From contig NZ_JAHTMW010000018.1 in assembly GCF_026236535.1 (NCBI RefSeq), positions 62,001 to 126,000 on the forward strand: a stretch of 64,000 nucleotides of DNA. The letters are read 5' to 3'. Shown piece by piece: positions 33,334 to 41,521 of this stretch. The notes beneath the pieces were generated by a model that made no database searches, was not told the DNA's origin, and was given only the letters and a program-made list of their open reading frames with translations. The stretch is from Streptomyces sp. SKN60 (GTDB lineage: Bacteria; Actinomycetota; Actinomycetes; Streptomycetales; Streptomycetaceae). How positions within the stretch are numbered: the first letter of the stretch is position 1; every line of letters begins with the position of its first letter. Position numbers and translations under genes: made by a program.

Positions 33334-34185
33334 TCAGGCGTCGCCGCGCTTCAGCCGCCAGGCCGCGCCGGCCAGGGCGAGGAGGGTCCAGCTGGTGAGG
33401 ACGGCGAGGCCGGCTCCGGGGGTGAGCGTGTCCGCGGCCTGCTTCAGGGCGAACATCGACTCGCCCGCGTTGCTCGGCAGGTACCGGCTGACGTCGCTCT
33501 CCCAGGAGCTGGGCAGCAGCGAGACGAGCCCGGGCACCAGCAGCAGGGCCGCGACCAGCACGGCGACGGCGCCGGCCGTCGACCGCAGCAGCGCGCCGAG
33601 CGCCACGCCGATGACGCCGATCATGCCCAGGTAGAGCCCGGCGGCGAGCAGGCTGCGCAGCACCCCGGTGTCGGACAGCGCGAGCTCTGCGGGGGTGCCG
33701 ACGATCATGTGGCCGCCGGCCTTGAAGGCCGCGAACACACCCGCCGTGCCGACGAGCAGGGCGACCACGCCGTGGACCGCGGCCTTGGACCACAGCACCG
33801 GCAGGCGGCGCGGGACGGCCGCGAGCGTCGAGCGGATCGTGCCGGTGCTGTACTCCCCCGCGGTGACCAGGACGCCCAGAATTCCCAGGGCCAGCTGGGC
33901 GAAGCCGACTCCGAACAGTGCGAGGTCGACCGCGTTCGCCCTGCTGAGGTCCATGTGCCCGCCGGGCGGCCCCATGGTGCCGGCCGTGGCGGGCTCGTAA
34001 CGGGCTGCGGCGATCAGGCCGAAGCCCAGCAGGAACAGCAGCGCCACCCCGAAGGTGATCCAGGTGGAGCGCAGCGACCAGAGCTTGGCCCACTCGGCGC
34101 GCAGCACCCGCGCCCCGGTCACCTTGCAGGTGGGACGCACCGCGTCCGATCGCCCGGGGGTCCGGGTCTCGCTGATGACGCTCAT
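33334..34185 (-). CDS. ABC-2 type transporter permease
   Basis: This 283-residue permease has six hydrophobic segments (e.g. TWITFGVALLFLLGFGLIA, FAQLALGILGVLVTAGEYSTGTIRSTLAAVP, GVVALLVGTAGVFAAF, LYLGMIGVIGVALGALL, VAVLVAALLLVPGLVSLL, SWTLLALAGAAW). The EYSTGTIRSTL motif is typical of ABC-2/BcrB-like permeases. It starts in an ATGA overlap with the ATPase gene. Paired with the kinase/regulator below, it resembles drug or peptide self-protection exporters. Substrate unknown. Confidence 0.88.
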   Translation of the reverse strand: MSVISETRTPGRSDAVRPTCKVTGARVLRAEWAKLWSLRSTWITFGVALLFLLGFGLIAAARYEPATAGTMGPPGGHMDLSRANAVDLALFGVGFAQLALGILGVLVTAGEYSTGTIRSTLAAVPRRLPVLWSKAAVHGVVALLVGTAGVFAAFKAGGHMIVGTPAELALSDTGVLRSLLAAGLYLGMIGVIGVALGALLRSTAGAVAVLVAALLLVPGLVSLLPSSWESDVSRYLPSNAGESMFALKQAADTLTPGAGLAVLTSWTLLALAGAAWRLKRGDA

Positions 34186-35120
34186 GCCGCCCTCCCGGGG
34201 GTGTCGTCGAAGGTGGTGGAGCCGTGGAAGTCGACGGCGTCACGGGTCAGGTCCATGAACGCGTCCTCCAGGGAGACCTCCCGGGGAGTGAGTTCGAACA
34301 GGGCGATGCCGGCCTCGGCGGCCTTCGTCCCGATCGCCCGCGCCGGCACGCCCGTCACCTGCAACTCCTCGGATCCGGCACGTCCGGTGATCTCGACTCC
34401 CGGCGCGGCCAGTACCTCCCGCAGCCGCGCCGGATCCGCGCTGACCACCTTCACCCGGTCGCCGCCGGCCCGTCGGACCAGGTCCGCGACGGTGGTGTCG
34501 GCAAGGAGCCGGCCCCGCCCGATGACGATCAGGTGGTCGGCGACCAGCGCCATCTCGCTCATCAGGTGCGAGGAGACGAAGACGGTACGGCCCTCGGCGG
34601 CCAGAGAGGTGAGGAGATTGCGGATCCACAGCACGCCCTCGGGGTCGAGGCCGTTGACCGGCTCGTCGAGCATCACCGTCGCCGGGTCGCCGAGGAGCGC
34701 CGCGGCGATCCCCAGACGCTGGCCCATGCCGAGGGAGAAGGCGCCCGCGCGTTTCCTGGCCACGGCCTGGAGGCCGGTCAGCTCGATGACCTCGTCCACC
34801 CGGCGGCGCGGAATGCCGTGGGTGTGCGCCAGCGCCATCAGGTGATCGACGGCGGTACGGCCCGGGTGGACCGACTTCGCCTCAAGAAGCGCACCGATCT
34901 CCCGCAACGGCGCGGTGTGCTGCGCGTAACGGCGGCCGTTGACCCGCACTGTGCCGCCGGTGGGCGCGTCCAGGCCGATGATCAGGCGCATGGTCGTGGA
35001 CTTGCCCGCGCCGTTGGGGCCCAGGAAGCCGGTCACGGTGCCGGGCCTGACGGTGAAGTCGAGCCGGTCGACCGCCGTCTTCTCCCCGTACCGTTTCGTC
35101 AGCTGATGCGCTTCGATCAT
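34182..35120 (-). CDS. ABC transporter ATP-binding protein, BcrA/DrrA type
   Basis: This 312-residue ATPase has Walker A GPNGAGKST, signature FSLGMGQRLGIAAAL, Walker B VMLDEPVNGLD and H-loop SSHLMSE. The LSGGQ core is the LGMGQR variant typical of BcrA/NodI-like exporters. A C-terminal extension of about 85 residues is usual in this group. ATG 35120 follows GGAGGACTCG. It is the first gene of a four-gene operon with permease, kinase and regulator. Confidence 0.92.
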   Translation of the reverse strand: MIEAHQLTKRYGEKTAVDRLDFTVRPGTVTGFLGPNGAGKSTTMRLIIGLDAPTGGTVRVNGRRYAQHTAPLREIGALLEAKSVHPGRTAVDHLMALAHTHGIPRRRVDEVIELTGLQAVARKRAGAFSLGMGQRLGIAAALLGDPATVMLDEPVNGLDPEGVLWIRNLLTSLAAEGRTVFVSSHLMSEMALVADHLIVIGRGRLLADTTVADLVRRAGGDRVKVVSADPARLREVLAAPGVEITGRAGSEELQVTGVPARAIGTKAAEAGIALFELTPREVSLEDAFMDLTRDAVDFHGSTTFDDTPGRAA

Positions 35121-35303
35121 CGAGTCCTCCCTCGCGTCCGCCGGCCCGACCCTCGCCGGCCCGCGTCACCGCTCACGCTAGGAGGACGCGCCGCGCCGCC
35201 CGTGGTACCCGGGTGCCATCCTGAGCGGGCGCTGGTACCGCGGTACACCTCTCCGCCCAGCCGCCCACCGCGTCGGCCGCACGTTCGCCCGGCGCGGCTC
35301 TCC

Positions 35304-36329
35304 TCACCCGGACAACCGACCCGTACGGTGCCGGTCGCGGCGGACGTCGAGGGTGGCGCAGTGGAAGGAACCGCCGAGGGCCTGGACATGGCGGAAGGGA
35401 CACGGCAGCGGGGTGAACCCCAGGGAGGCCAGCAGCTCTTGGACCTTCACGTCCTCGGCCTCGACGACCACGTGCCGGTCGTCGACCACGAGCAGGTTCA
35501 TGTTCAGCCAGGCGCTGGTCATGTACAGCGGCGGACCGGGCGCGGGATCGGGCCAGGGAGCGGGCACGAGTTCCCAGTCGGCCAGCGGGGTCCGCGCAAG
35601 ATCGCCCGGATCGATCCGCTCCGGGTTGTACAGGGCGAGGCGCTCACGCAACGGGCACAGCGTCGCGTCGATGTGCATCGCGTGCCGGTCTCGCGGGCGC
35701 AGGAGGTGGACCGCGACGTCGGGCCCGAGGCGCTGGCGCAGGTGCTCGACGCCGGAGCGGTTGGTGACGTGGCTGAGCTGCCCGACGACGGTCCGCGGCC
35801 CCAGGCGTAGGAAATCGGCGGCATCCCAGGCCGGTCGTGCCTCCCCGATCACCCAGCTGTCCTCGATCACCGGGCCCTCCCGTACGGGATTCACGTCGAG
35901 GTCCACCCCGGACGGCATCCAGCGCGCACCGGTGCGACGCCACTCCTGAACGAGAGGCCAGTAGGCGAGCAGCTCGTGGCGGCGACTGCGCCACGCCATC
36001 GGCGCCTCGATCACCCGGTCACCCATCACCAGCAGCGCGTCCCTCGGCATCGCCGCGCAGTATCCGGCCAGCCCCGCCCACGGCACGCGCCGCGGCCGGC
36101 GCACGAGACACCCCATCCGCTCCAGCAGCTCGGCGAGCCCCTGAAGCTCCCGATCCGCCTCCAGGACCACATCGGGTGGAAACGCGTGCCCCGGTCGGAA
36201 CGCGTCCCAGTGCTCGGCGGGCATCGTCGCCTCCACCATGCGCCGGTCCTCCGCCGGGAACACCGCCCCGTATGCCGTACCGACCACGACCTCACGGAGG
36301 GGGCTCCACTCGTCGCACGCATCCACCAC
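35304..36329 (-). CDS. Amidinotransferase-like protein
   Basis: This 341-residue protein is of the glycine/inosamine amidinotransferase family (pentein fold). The catalytic His lies in AMHIDATLCPL and the nucleophilic Cys in GGSFHCATLD near the C-terminus, with Asp/Glu in SGVDLDVNPVREGP and the N-terminal DEWSPLREVVVGT start typical of the family. Relatives transfer the amidino group of arginine (GATM, StrB1, cyanobacterial CyrA). No aminoglycoside genes are nearby. The start is tandem GTG (36329/36326) preceded by GAGGAGG. The acceptor is unknown. Confidence 0.82.
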   Translation of the reverse strand: MVDACDEWSPLREVVVGTAYGAVFPAEDRRMVEATMPAEHWDAFRPGHAFPPDVVLEADRELQGLAELLERMGCLVRRPRRVPWAGLAGYCAAMPRDALLVMGDRVIEAPMAWRSRRHELLAYWPLVQEWRRTGARWMPSGVDLDVNPVREGPVIEDSWVIGEARPAWDAADFLRLGPRTVVGQLSHVTNRSGVEHLRQRLGPDVAVHLLRPRDRHAMHIDATLCPLRERLALYNPERIDPGDLARTPLADWELVPAPWPDPAPGPPLYMTSAWLNMNLLVVDDRHVVVEAEDVKVQELLASLGFTPLPCPFRHVQALGGSFHCATLDVRRDRHRTGRLSG

Positions 36330-36551
36330 GGACCATCGCCTCCTCGACCGAGCGGCGGGCCCCCTGCGGCACCCGTCCGCCCAAGGATGCGGGCCGCTCC
36401 GGCCTGCCGCTCATGCGACGCGACCGGGCCACCCGTGTGGGGTACGTGACCGGTGCGTTCGATCCGGCCGACTGCACGGACGCCGATGTGTGCCGCGGCC
36501 GGCTGCGCCCGACGGCAGTCCACACCGCCCGCGGAAGCAATCAACCCGCGC

Positions 36552-36580
36552 TTGCAATCATGGCGCGTCTGCAATTATTG
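36552..36580 (+). promoter_or_regulatory. Promoter with TGCAA repeats for the MFS gene group
   Basis: TTGCAA (36552-36557), a 17-nt spacer and TTATTG (36575-36580) form a sigma70-type promoter in an AT-rich island. A second TGCAA (36570-36574) abuts the -10. The same layout recurs at 40268-40296, suggesting a common regulator. Confidence 0.6.
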
Positions 36581-36628
36581 TTTTGGCACGTAAGGAGCTC
36601 CATCAAGCAAGTACGGAAGGACGGAGCC

Positions 36629-37849
36629 ATGCCGCTCGCGCTCCTCGCCCTGGCACTCGGGGCATTCGCGGTGGGAACGACCGAGTTCGTCGTCATGGGC
36701 CTGTTGCCCGAGATCGCCGGCGACTACGGCGTCTCCATCCCCACCGCGGGACTGCTGGTCACCGGTTACGCGCTCGGCGTCGTCCTCGGTGCGCCACTGC
36801 TCACCGTGCTCGGCAACAAGGTGAGCCGGAAGCGGATGCTCATGGTGCTGATGGGCCTGTTCGTCCTCGGCAATGTGCTCTCCGCCGTCGCACCGACCTT
36901 CGGTCTGATGCTGACCGGCCGCGTGGTCGCCTCGCTCGCCCACGGCTCGTTCTTCGGCATCGGCTCCGTCGTCGCGGCCGGCCTCGTCGCCCCCGAGAAG
37001 AAGGCCGGCGCCATCGCCACCATGTTCACCGGACTGACCGTCGCCAACATCGTCGGCGTTCCCCTTGGCACGTTCATCGGGCAGGCGGTCGGCTGGCGCA
37101 CCACCTTCGCGATCGTCGCCGCGCTCGGCGTGCTCGGACTGCTCGGCATCGCCCGGCTGGTGCCCGCCATGCCGCGGCCCGAAGGCGCGCGCCTCGGCCG
37201 GGAGCTGACCGCCTTCCGCAATCCGCAGGTGCTGCTCGCGATGGCGATGACCGTGCTCGGCTTCGGCGGCGTCTTCGCCGCGATCACCTACATCGCGCCG
37301 ATGATGACGCACGCTGCCGGCTACTCGGACGGCGCCGTGACCTGGCTGCTCGTGCTGTTCGGCATCGGCATGTTCCTGGGCAACCTGCTCGGCGGGCGCT
37401 TCGCCGACCGGGCGCTGATGCCGCTGCTGTACGTCACGCTCGGCGGCCTCGCGGTCGTGCTGGCCCTGTTCACGGTGACCGCGCACCACAAGGTCCTGGC
37501 CGCGCTCACCATCCTGCTCGTCGGGGCACTCGGCTTCGCGACCGTGCCGCCGCTGCAGAAGCGGGTCCTGGACCAGGCGCACGGCGCGCCGACGCTGGCC
37601 TCGGCCGTGAACATCGGCGCCTTCAACCTCGGCAACGCGCTCGCCGCGTGGCTCGGCGGGCTCGTCATCTCCGCCGGTCTCGGCTACACGGCCCCGAACT
37701 GGGTCGGCGCCGTCCTGGCCGCCGCCGCGCTGCTCCTCGCCTTCTGGTCGGCGGCCCTTGAGCGCCGGGCCCCGGCGAAGGACACCGGTGCGGACCGGGC
37801 CGGCGCCCTCGCGGCACCCGCGCCCGCCCCCGTACCCGTACACCACTGA
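36629..37849 (+). CDS. MFS efflux transporter, DHA1/AraJ-like
   Basis: This 406-residue transporter has about 12 membrane segments. The N-terminal ALALGAFAVGTTEFVVMGLLPEIA is typical of the DHA1 (AraJ/YdhP/Cml) family, and motif A-like GNKVSRKRML lies between TM2 and TM3. ATG 36629 has GGAAGGACGGAG upstream. It leads a plus-strand group with an NTF2-like protein and an aldo-keto reductase, with 32- and 14-nt gaps. The AT-rich promoter upstream suggests induction. Export of sugars or small toxic compounds is plausible. Substrate not predicted. Confidence 0.88.
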   Translation: MPLALLALALGAFAVGTTEFVVMGLLPEIAGDYGVSIPTAGLLVTGYALGVVLGAPLLTVLGNKVSRKRMLMVLMGLFVLGNVLSAVAPTFGLMLTGRVVASLAHGSFFGIGSVVAAGLVAPEKKAGAIATMFTGLTVANIVGVPLGTFIGQAVGWRTTFAIVAALGVLGLLGIARLVPAMPRPEGARLGRELTAFRNPQVLLAMAMTVLGFGGVFAAITYIAPMMTHAAGYSDGAVTWLLVLFGIGMFLGNLLGGRFADRALMPLLYVTLGGLAVVLALFTVTAHHKVLAALTILLVGALGFATVPPLQKRVLDQAHGAPTLASAVNIGAFNLGNALAAWLGGLVISAGLGYTAPNWVGAVLAAAALLLAFWSAALERRAPAKDTGADRAGALAAPAPAPVPVHH

Positions 37850-37881
37850 TCCCCCCCGATACCCACGGCAGGAGCCGCGCC

Positions 37882-38241
37882 ATGAGCACCCTCCCCACCC
37901 GCACCCCGCAAGAGGTCTTCGCCGACCACGGCCGGCGCCTCGGCACCGGCGACCTGGACCTCGTCAGCGAGAACTACACGGAGGACGCCGTCTTCCTCAC
38001 CCCCGAGGGCGTCCTCACCGGACGCGCGGGAGTCCGCGAGGGCATCGGCCGGCTGCTCGCCGATCTGCCCGACGCCGAGTGGCGGCTGACCCCGCAGTTC
38101 GCCGGGGACGTGCTGTTCCTGCAGTGGACCGCCGCCGGCGGCGCCCACGAGGTCTCCGACGGCGTCGACACCTTCGTCTTCCGCGACGGGCTCATCAGCG
38201 CCCAGACCGTCCGCTACACCCTGACCGACCGCACCGCGTAA
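37882..38241 (+). CDS. NTF2/SnoaL-like small protein
   Basis: This 119-residue cone-shaped NTF2-like protein reads VFADHGRRLGTGDLDLVSENYTEDAVFLTPEGVLTGRAGVREGI at the N-terminal half and ends in VDTFVFRDGLISAQTVRYTL. Members bind small hydrophobic ligands or catalyse aldol/isomerase steps. No catalytic residue is certain here. It sits between MFS and aldo-keto reductase genes with GGCAGGAG upstream, so it likely handles the same compound. Confidence 0.85.
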   Translation: MSTLPTRTPQEVFADHGRRLGTGDLDLVSENYTEDAVFLTPEGVLTGRAGVREGIGRLLADLPDAEWRLTPQFAGDVLFLQWTAAGGAHEVSDGVDTFVFRDGLISAQTVRYTLTDRTA

Positions 38242-38255
38242 GGAAACACACCACC

Positions 38256-39077
38256 ATGAGCATCCCCACCGTGAAGCTGAACAACGGCGTCGAGATCCCG
38301 CAGCTCGGCTTCGGCGTCTTCCAGGTCGCCGACGAGGCGACCACCGCCGCCGTCACCTCCGCCCTCGAGGCCGGTTACCGCAGCATCGACACCGCCGCCA
38401 TCTACGGCAACGAGGCCGGCGTCGGCCGCGCCCTCGGCGCCTCCGGGCTGGCCCGCGAGGAGCTGTTCGTCACCACCAAGCTGTGGAACGCCGACCAGGG
38501 CTACGACGCCACCCTGCGCGCCTTCGACGCCAGCCTGGCCAAGCTCGGCCTGGACTACGTCGACCTGTACCTGATCCACTGGCCGGCCCCGGCCCGTGAC
38601 CTGTACCGCGACTCCTGGCGCGCCCTGGAGCGGCTCGCCGAGGAGGGCCGGATCCGGGCCGCCGGTGTCTCCAACTTCCAGCCCGCGCACCTGCGCCGGC
38701 TGACGGAGGGCTCCGCGCTGACCCCGGCCGTCAACCAGATCGAGCTGCACCCCGCGCTGCAGCAGTCCGAGCTGCGCGCCTTCCACGGCGAGCACGGAAT
38801 CGCCACCGAGGCGTGGAGCCCGCTCGCGCAGGGCGCGGTCCTCGACGACCCGGCGATCACCGCGATCGCCGCCGCCCACGGCAAGTCGCCGGCGCAGGTC
38901 GTCATCCGCTGGCACCTGCAGCTCGGCAACGTGGTCATCCCCAAGTCGGTGACCCCGGCCCGGATCCGCGCCAACTTCGACGTGTTCGACTTCGTCCTGT
39001 CGGACGAGGAGATGGCGTCGATCGCCGGTCTCGACCGCGGCCTGCGCACCGGCCCGCACCCCGACGAGCTGAACTGA
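38256..39077 (+). CDS. Aldo-keto reductase (AKR5-like)
   Basis: This 273-residue NADPH-dependent TIM-barrel reductase has AKR residues Asp (SIDTAA), Tyr (AIYGNE), Lys (TTKLWN) and His (YLIHWP), and C-terminal PKSVTPARIRANFDVFDF cofactor binding, as in 2,5-diketo-gluconate reductases. ATG 38256 follows AAGGAAAC. It is the third gene of the MFS operon and is followed by a terminator stem at 39157. It probably reduces an aldehyde or ketone. Confidence 0.9.
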   Translation: MSIPTVKLNNGVEIPQLGFGVFQVADEATTAAVTSALEAGYRSIDTAAIYGNEAGVGRALGASGLAREELFVTTKLWNADQGYDATLRAFDASLAKLGLDYVDLYLIHWPAPARDLYRDSWRALERLAEEGRIRAAGVSNFQPAHLRRLTEGSALTPAVNQIELHPALQQSELRAFHGEHGIATEAWSPLAQGAVLDDPAITAIAAAHGKSPAQVVIRWHLQLGNVVIPKSVTPARIRANFDVFDFVLSDEEMASIAGLDRGLRTGPHPDELN

Positions 39078-39156
39078 CCCGTGCGCCCCACCGGGCGCAT
39101 CCCTCGTCCCCGCCCCTCCCCCGTTCCCTCCCCTGCTGGCTCGCGCTCGCGTGCCG

Positions 39157-39193
39157 CGGCCCCGTTCCGGGCCGACCGTCCGGAACGGGGCCG
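39157..39193 (+). terminator. Hairpin terminator after the aldo-keto reductase
   Basis: CGGCCCCGTTCCGG (39157-39170) pairs perfectly with 39180-39193 across a 9-nt loop, 80 bp past the stop and about 40 bp before the next start. The downstream gene therefore may have its own promoter or depend on partial read-through. Confidence 0.75.
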
Positions 39194-39232
39194 GGGCCCG
39201 GGCGCGGGCGCGGGCGTCCGGAAGGCCCCCTC

Positions 39233-40276
39233 GTGTCCACCCCGCACTCCTCCCTCGCCCGGCTGGCTCCCGCCGCCGGGCGCCTCACTCTCGGTCTCGA
39301 ACTGCCCCTCGACAACGACTGGGGCGTCGAGCGCGGCCGCGCCGACCGTGCGGCCGGCCGGCCCTTCGGCGTTCCCGACCTGACCGCGCAGACCCGGCTC
39401 GCCCGGCTCGCCGACCGGCTCGGCTTCGCCGCGCTGTGGCTGCGCGACGTCCCCCTCTACGACCCCGTCGCCTTCGGCGACGCGGGCAGCGTCTTCGAGA
39501 CCTTCACCCACCTCGGGCACCTCGCCGCCGTGACCGAGAACGTGGTCCTCGCGACCGGGGCGATCGTGCTGCCGCTGCGCGAGCCCCTCCTCGTCGCCAA
39601 GGCGGCCGCCACCGTCGACGTGCTGTCCGGCGGGCGGATGCTGCTCGGTCTCGCGAGCGGCGACCGGCCGGTGGAGTACCCGCTGTTCGGACGGGACTTC
39701 GACGGGCGCGGCACCGCGTTCCGCGAGGGCGTCGAGACGCTGCGGGCGGCCTGGCGACCCGGCCCGCTGCAGCTGCCCGGCCGCGGCCTCGACGCGGACC
39801 GGCGGCTGGAGGTGCTGCCCCGGCCCGTCGCCCCGGCGGGGATCCCGATCGCCGTCGCCGGCGGTGCGCAGCAGACTCCCGCCTGGATCGCGGAGCACGC
39901 CGACGCCTCGCTCAACTATCCGCGCGACCTGGGCGCGCTGCGGCTGCGCCTGCGCGAGTGGCGCGAGCTGACCGGCGGAGCGGCCGGCGGGACCGATGGC
40001 GGTACCGGTGGCGAAAAGCCGTATCTGACGCCGATGGTGCTCGGTCTCCAGGAGGACCCGGCCGCGCCGGCGCGGCCGATCCGGCTCGGTCTGAGCACCG
40101 GCCGCGAGGCCCTGATCGGGCACCTGGGGCGGATGGCCGAGCTCGGCGTCTCGCACGTCTCCTTCAATCTGCGGCCCAATGACCGGCCGGTGGAAGAGCT
40201 GCTGCACGAGCTCGCCGAGTACGTGCTGCCGCATTTCCCCACCCCGACGGCGGCCGCGGCCACCTCCTTGCATTAA
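39233..40276 (+). CDS. LLM-class flavin-dependent oxidoreductase
   Basis: This 347-residue luciferase-like TIM-barrel protein has LTLGLELPLDNDWG, AQTRLARLADRLGFAALWLRDVP, TENVVLATGAIVLPLREPLLVAKAAATVDVLSGGRMLLGLASGD and IPIAVAGGAQQTPAWIAEHADA, typical of F420- or FMN-dependent monooxygenases/oxidoreductases of the nitrilotriacetate/alkanal type. GTG 39233 has GGAAGG 7 nt upstream. It precedes a second aldo-keto reductase, with a promoter between that overlaps the end of this gene. Confidence 0.85.
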   Translation: MSTPHSSLARLAPAAGRLTLGLELPLDNDWGVERGRADRAAGRPFGVPDLTAQTRLARLADRLGFAALWLRDVPLYDPVAFGDAGSVFETFTHLGHLAAVTENVVLATGAIVLPLREPLLVAKAAATVDVLSGGRMLLGLASGDRPVEYPLFGRDFDGRGTAFREGVETLRAAWRPGPLQLPGRGLDADRRLEVLPRPVAPAGIPIAVAGGAQQTPAWIAEHADASLNYPRDLGALRLRLREWRELTGGAAGGTDGGTGGEKPYLTPMVLGLQEDPAAPARPIRLGLSTGREALIGHLGRMAELGVSHVSFNLRPNDRPVEELLHELAEYVLPHFPTPTAAAATSLH

Positions 40277-40296
40277 CCGGCGTGTGCAAATATTCT
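40268..40296 (+). promoter_or_regulatory. Promoter and palindromic operator for the second aldo-keto reductase
   Basis: TTGCAT (40268-40273), 17-nt spacer, TATTCT (40291-40296). The partly palindromic TGCAAATATTCTGTATGCA (40285-40303) covers the -10. The arrangement mirrors the MFS promoter at 36552-36580, so a shared MarR/HxlR-type regulator is suspected. Confidence 0.7.
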
Positions 40297-40389
40297 GTAT
40301 GCATGTAAGACGCGCCTACATCTAGATGCCTGCCATCCTTTCCCCCACCCCTCACCCCTCACCCCCAGAGAACTGAGAAGGCAATCGCC

Positions 40390-41400
40390 ATGTCGCTCTC
40401 CGAAATCCTCCCCGGCCGCCTCGGCTTCGGCACCGCCCCGCTCGGCAACATGTTCCGCGCCATCCCCGACGCCGAGGCCCTCGCCACCGTCGAGGCGGCC
40501 TGGGACCGGGGAATCCGCTTCTACGACACCGCCCCGTTCTACGGCGCGGGCCTGGCCGAGGAGCGGCTCGGCCAGGTGCTCGCCGGCAAGCCGCGCGACG
40601 CGTTCGTCCTGTCCACCAAGGTCGGCCGGGTCATCCTCGACGAGCACGAGACCGCCGCCCGCGAGCTCGGCGAGAAGGGCGGCCTGTTCGAGCACGGCAA
40701 CCCGAACAGGATCGTCCACGAGTGGACCGCCGAGGCCACCGAGCGCTCCATCGAGGACAGCCTCAAGCGCCTCGGCACCGACCGCCTGGACATCGTCTGG
40801 GTCCACGACATCGCCCAGGACTTCCACGGCGATCTGTGGCTGAGCAAGTTCGAGGAGGCCCGCACCGGTGCCTTCCGCGTGCTGTCCCGGCTGCGCGACG
40901 AGGGCGTCATCAAGGCCTGGGGCCTCGGCGTCAACAAGACCGAGCCCATCGAGCTGACCCTCGCCCTCGACGAGCCGCAGCCCGACGGCTTCCTGCTCGC
41001 CGGCCGCTACACCCTGCTCGACCACGAGCACGCCCTGGAGCGCCTGCTGCCCATGGCCCAGGAGCAGGGCGTCGACATGGTCGTCGGCGGCCCGTACAGC
41101 TCCGGCATCCTCGCCGGCGGCACCCACTTCGAGTACCAGCAGGCCCCGGCCGAGATCGTCGAGCGGGTCGGGAAGCTGAAGGCGCTCACCGAGCGCCACG
41201 GCGTCTCCATCAAGGCCGCCGCCCTGCAGTTCTCCCTCGCCCACCCGGTCGCGGCCGCCGTCATCCCCGGCGCCACCCGCCCCAGCCGGATCGCCGAGGA
41301 CACCGCCGCCCTGAACGAGACCGTCCCGGCCGCGTTCTGGACCGACCTCCGCGCCGCCGGCCTGGTCAGCCCCGCCGCGCCGCTCCCCCACGGCGCCTGA
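40390..41400 (+). CDS. Aldo-keto reductase, D-threo-aldose dehydrogenase type
   Basis: This 336-residue reductase of the AKR superfamily has Asp/Tyr (FYDTAPFYG), Lys (LSTKVGR) and His (WVHDIA), and aldose dehydrogenase-like GFGTAPLGNMFR at the N-terminus. The central insertion (DEHETAARELGEKGGLFEHGNP) is typical of D-threo-aldose/L-fucose dehydrogenase relatives. The start ATG is 94 bp downstream of a clear -10 box, preceded by GAGAAGG. It ends at a strong shared terminator facing the UDG-ADP-ribosyltransferase gene. Confidence 0.9.
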   Translation: MSLSEILPGRLGFGTAPLGNMFRAIPDAEALATVEAAWDRGIRFYDTAPFYGAGLAEERLGQVLAGKPRDAFVLSTKVGRVILDEHETAARELGEKGGLFEHGNPNRIVHEWTAEATERSIEDSLKRLGTDRLDIVWVHDIAQDFHGDLWLSKFEEARTGAFRVLSRLRDEGVIKAWGLGVNKTEPIELTLALDEPQPDGFLLAGRYTLLDHEHALERLLPMAQEQGVDMVVGGPYSSGILAGGTHFEYQQAPAEIVERVGKLKALTERHGVSIKAAALQFSLAHPVAAAVIPGATRPSRIAEDTAALNETVPAAFWTDLRAAGLVSPAAPLPHGA

Positions 41401-41474
41401 CCGTCACCCTCTACCGCGACGGGCTCGACGCCCTGCACCGGTCTCTCGCCGGCTGACCCGCCCTCCCCTGGGCC

Positions 41475-41514
41475 GCGCCCCGGTCCGCCCCTTTCGCAGG
41501 GCGGACCGGGGCGC
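41475..41514. terminator. Bidirectional hairpin terminator
   Basis: GCGCCCCGGTCCGCCC (41475-41490) pairs perfectly with 41499-41514 through an 8-nt loop, between the convergent aldo-keto reductase and UDG-ART genes. Confidence 0.88.
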
Positions 41515-41521
41515 CGGTGTG

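Noticed and set aside
36414..36628. Frame reading through the MFS promoter region
   Set aside because: It passes over the AT-rich promoter and its translation has no recognisable features; the promoter reading explains the composition better.
41401..41456. Protein-like tail TLYRDGLDALHRSLAG after the aldo-keto reductase
   Set aside because: Too short and without an in-frame start of its own; it may be a relic or chance.
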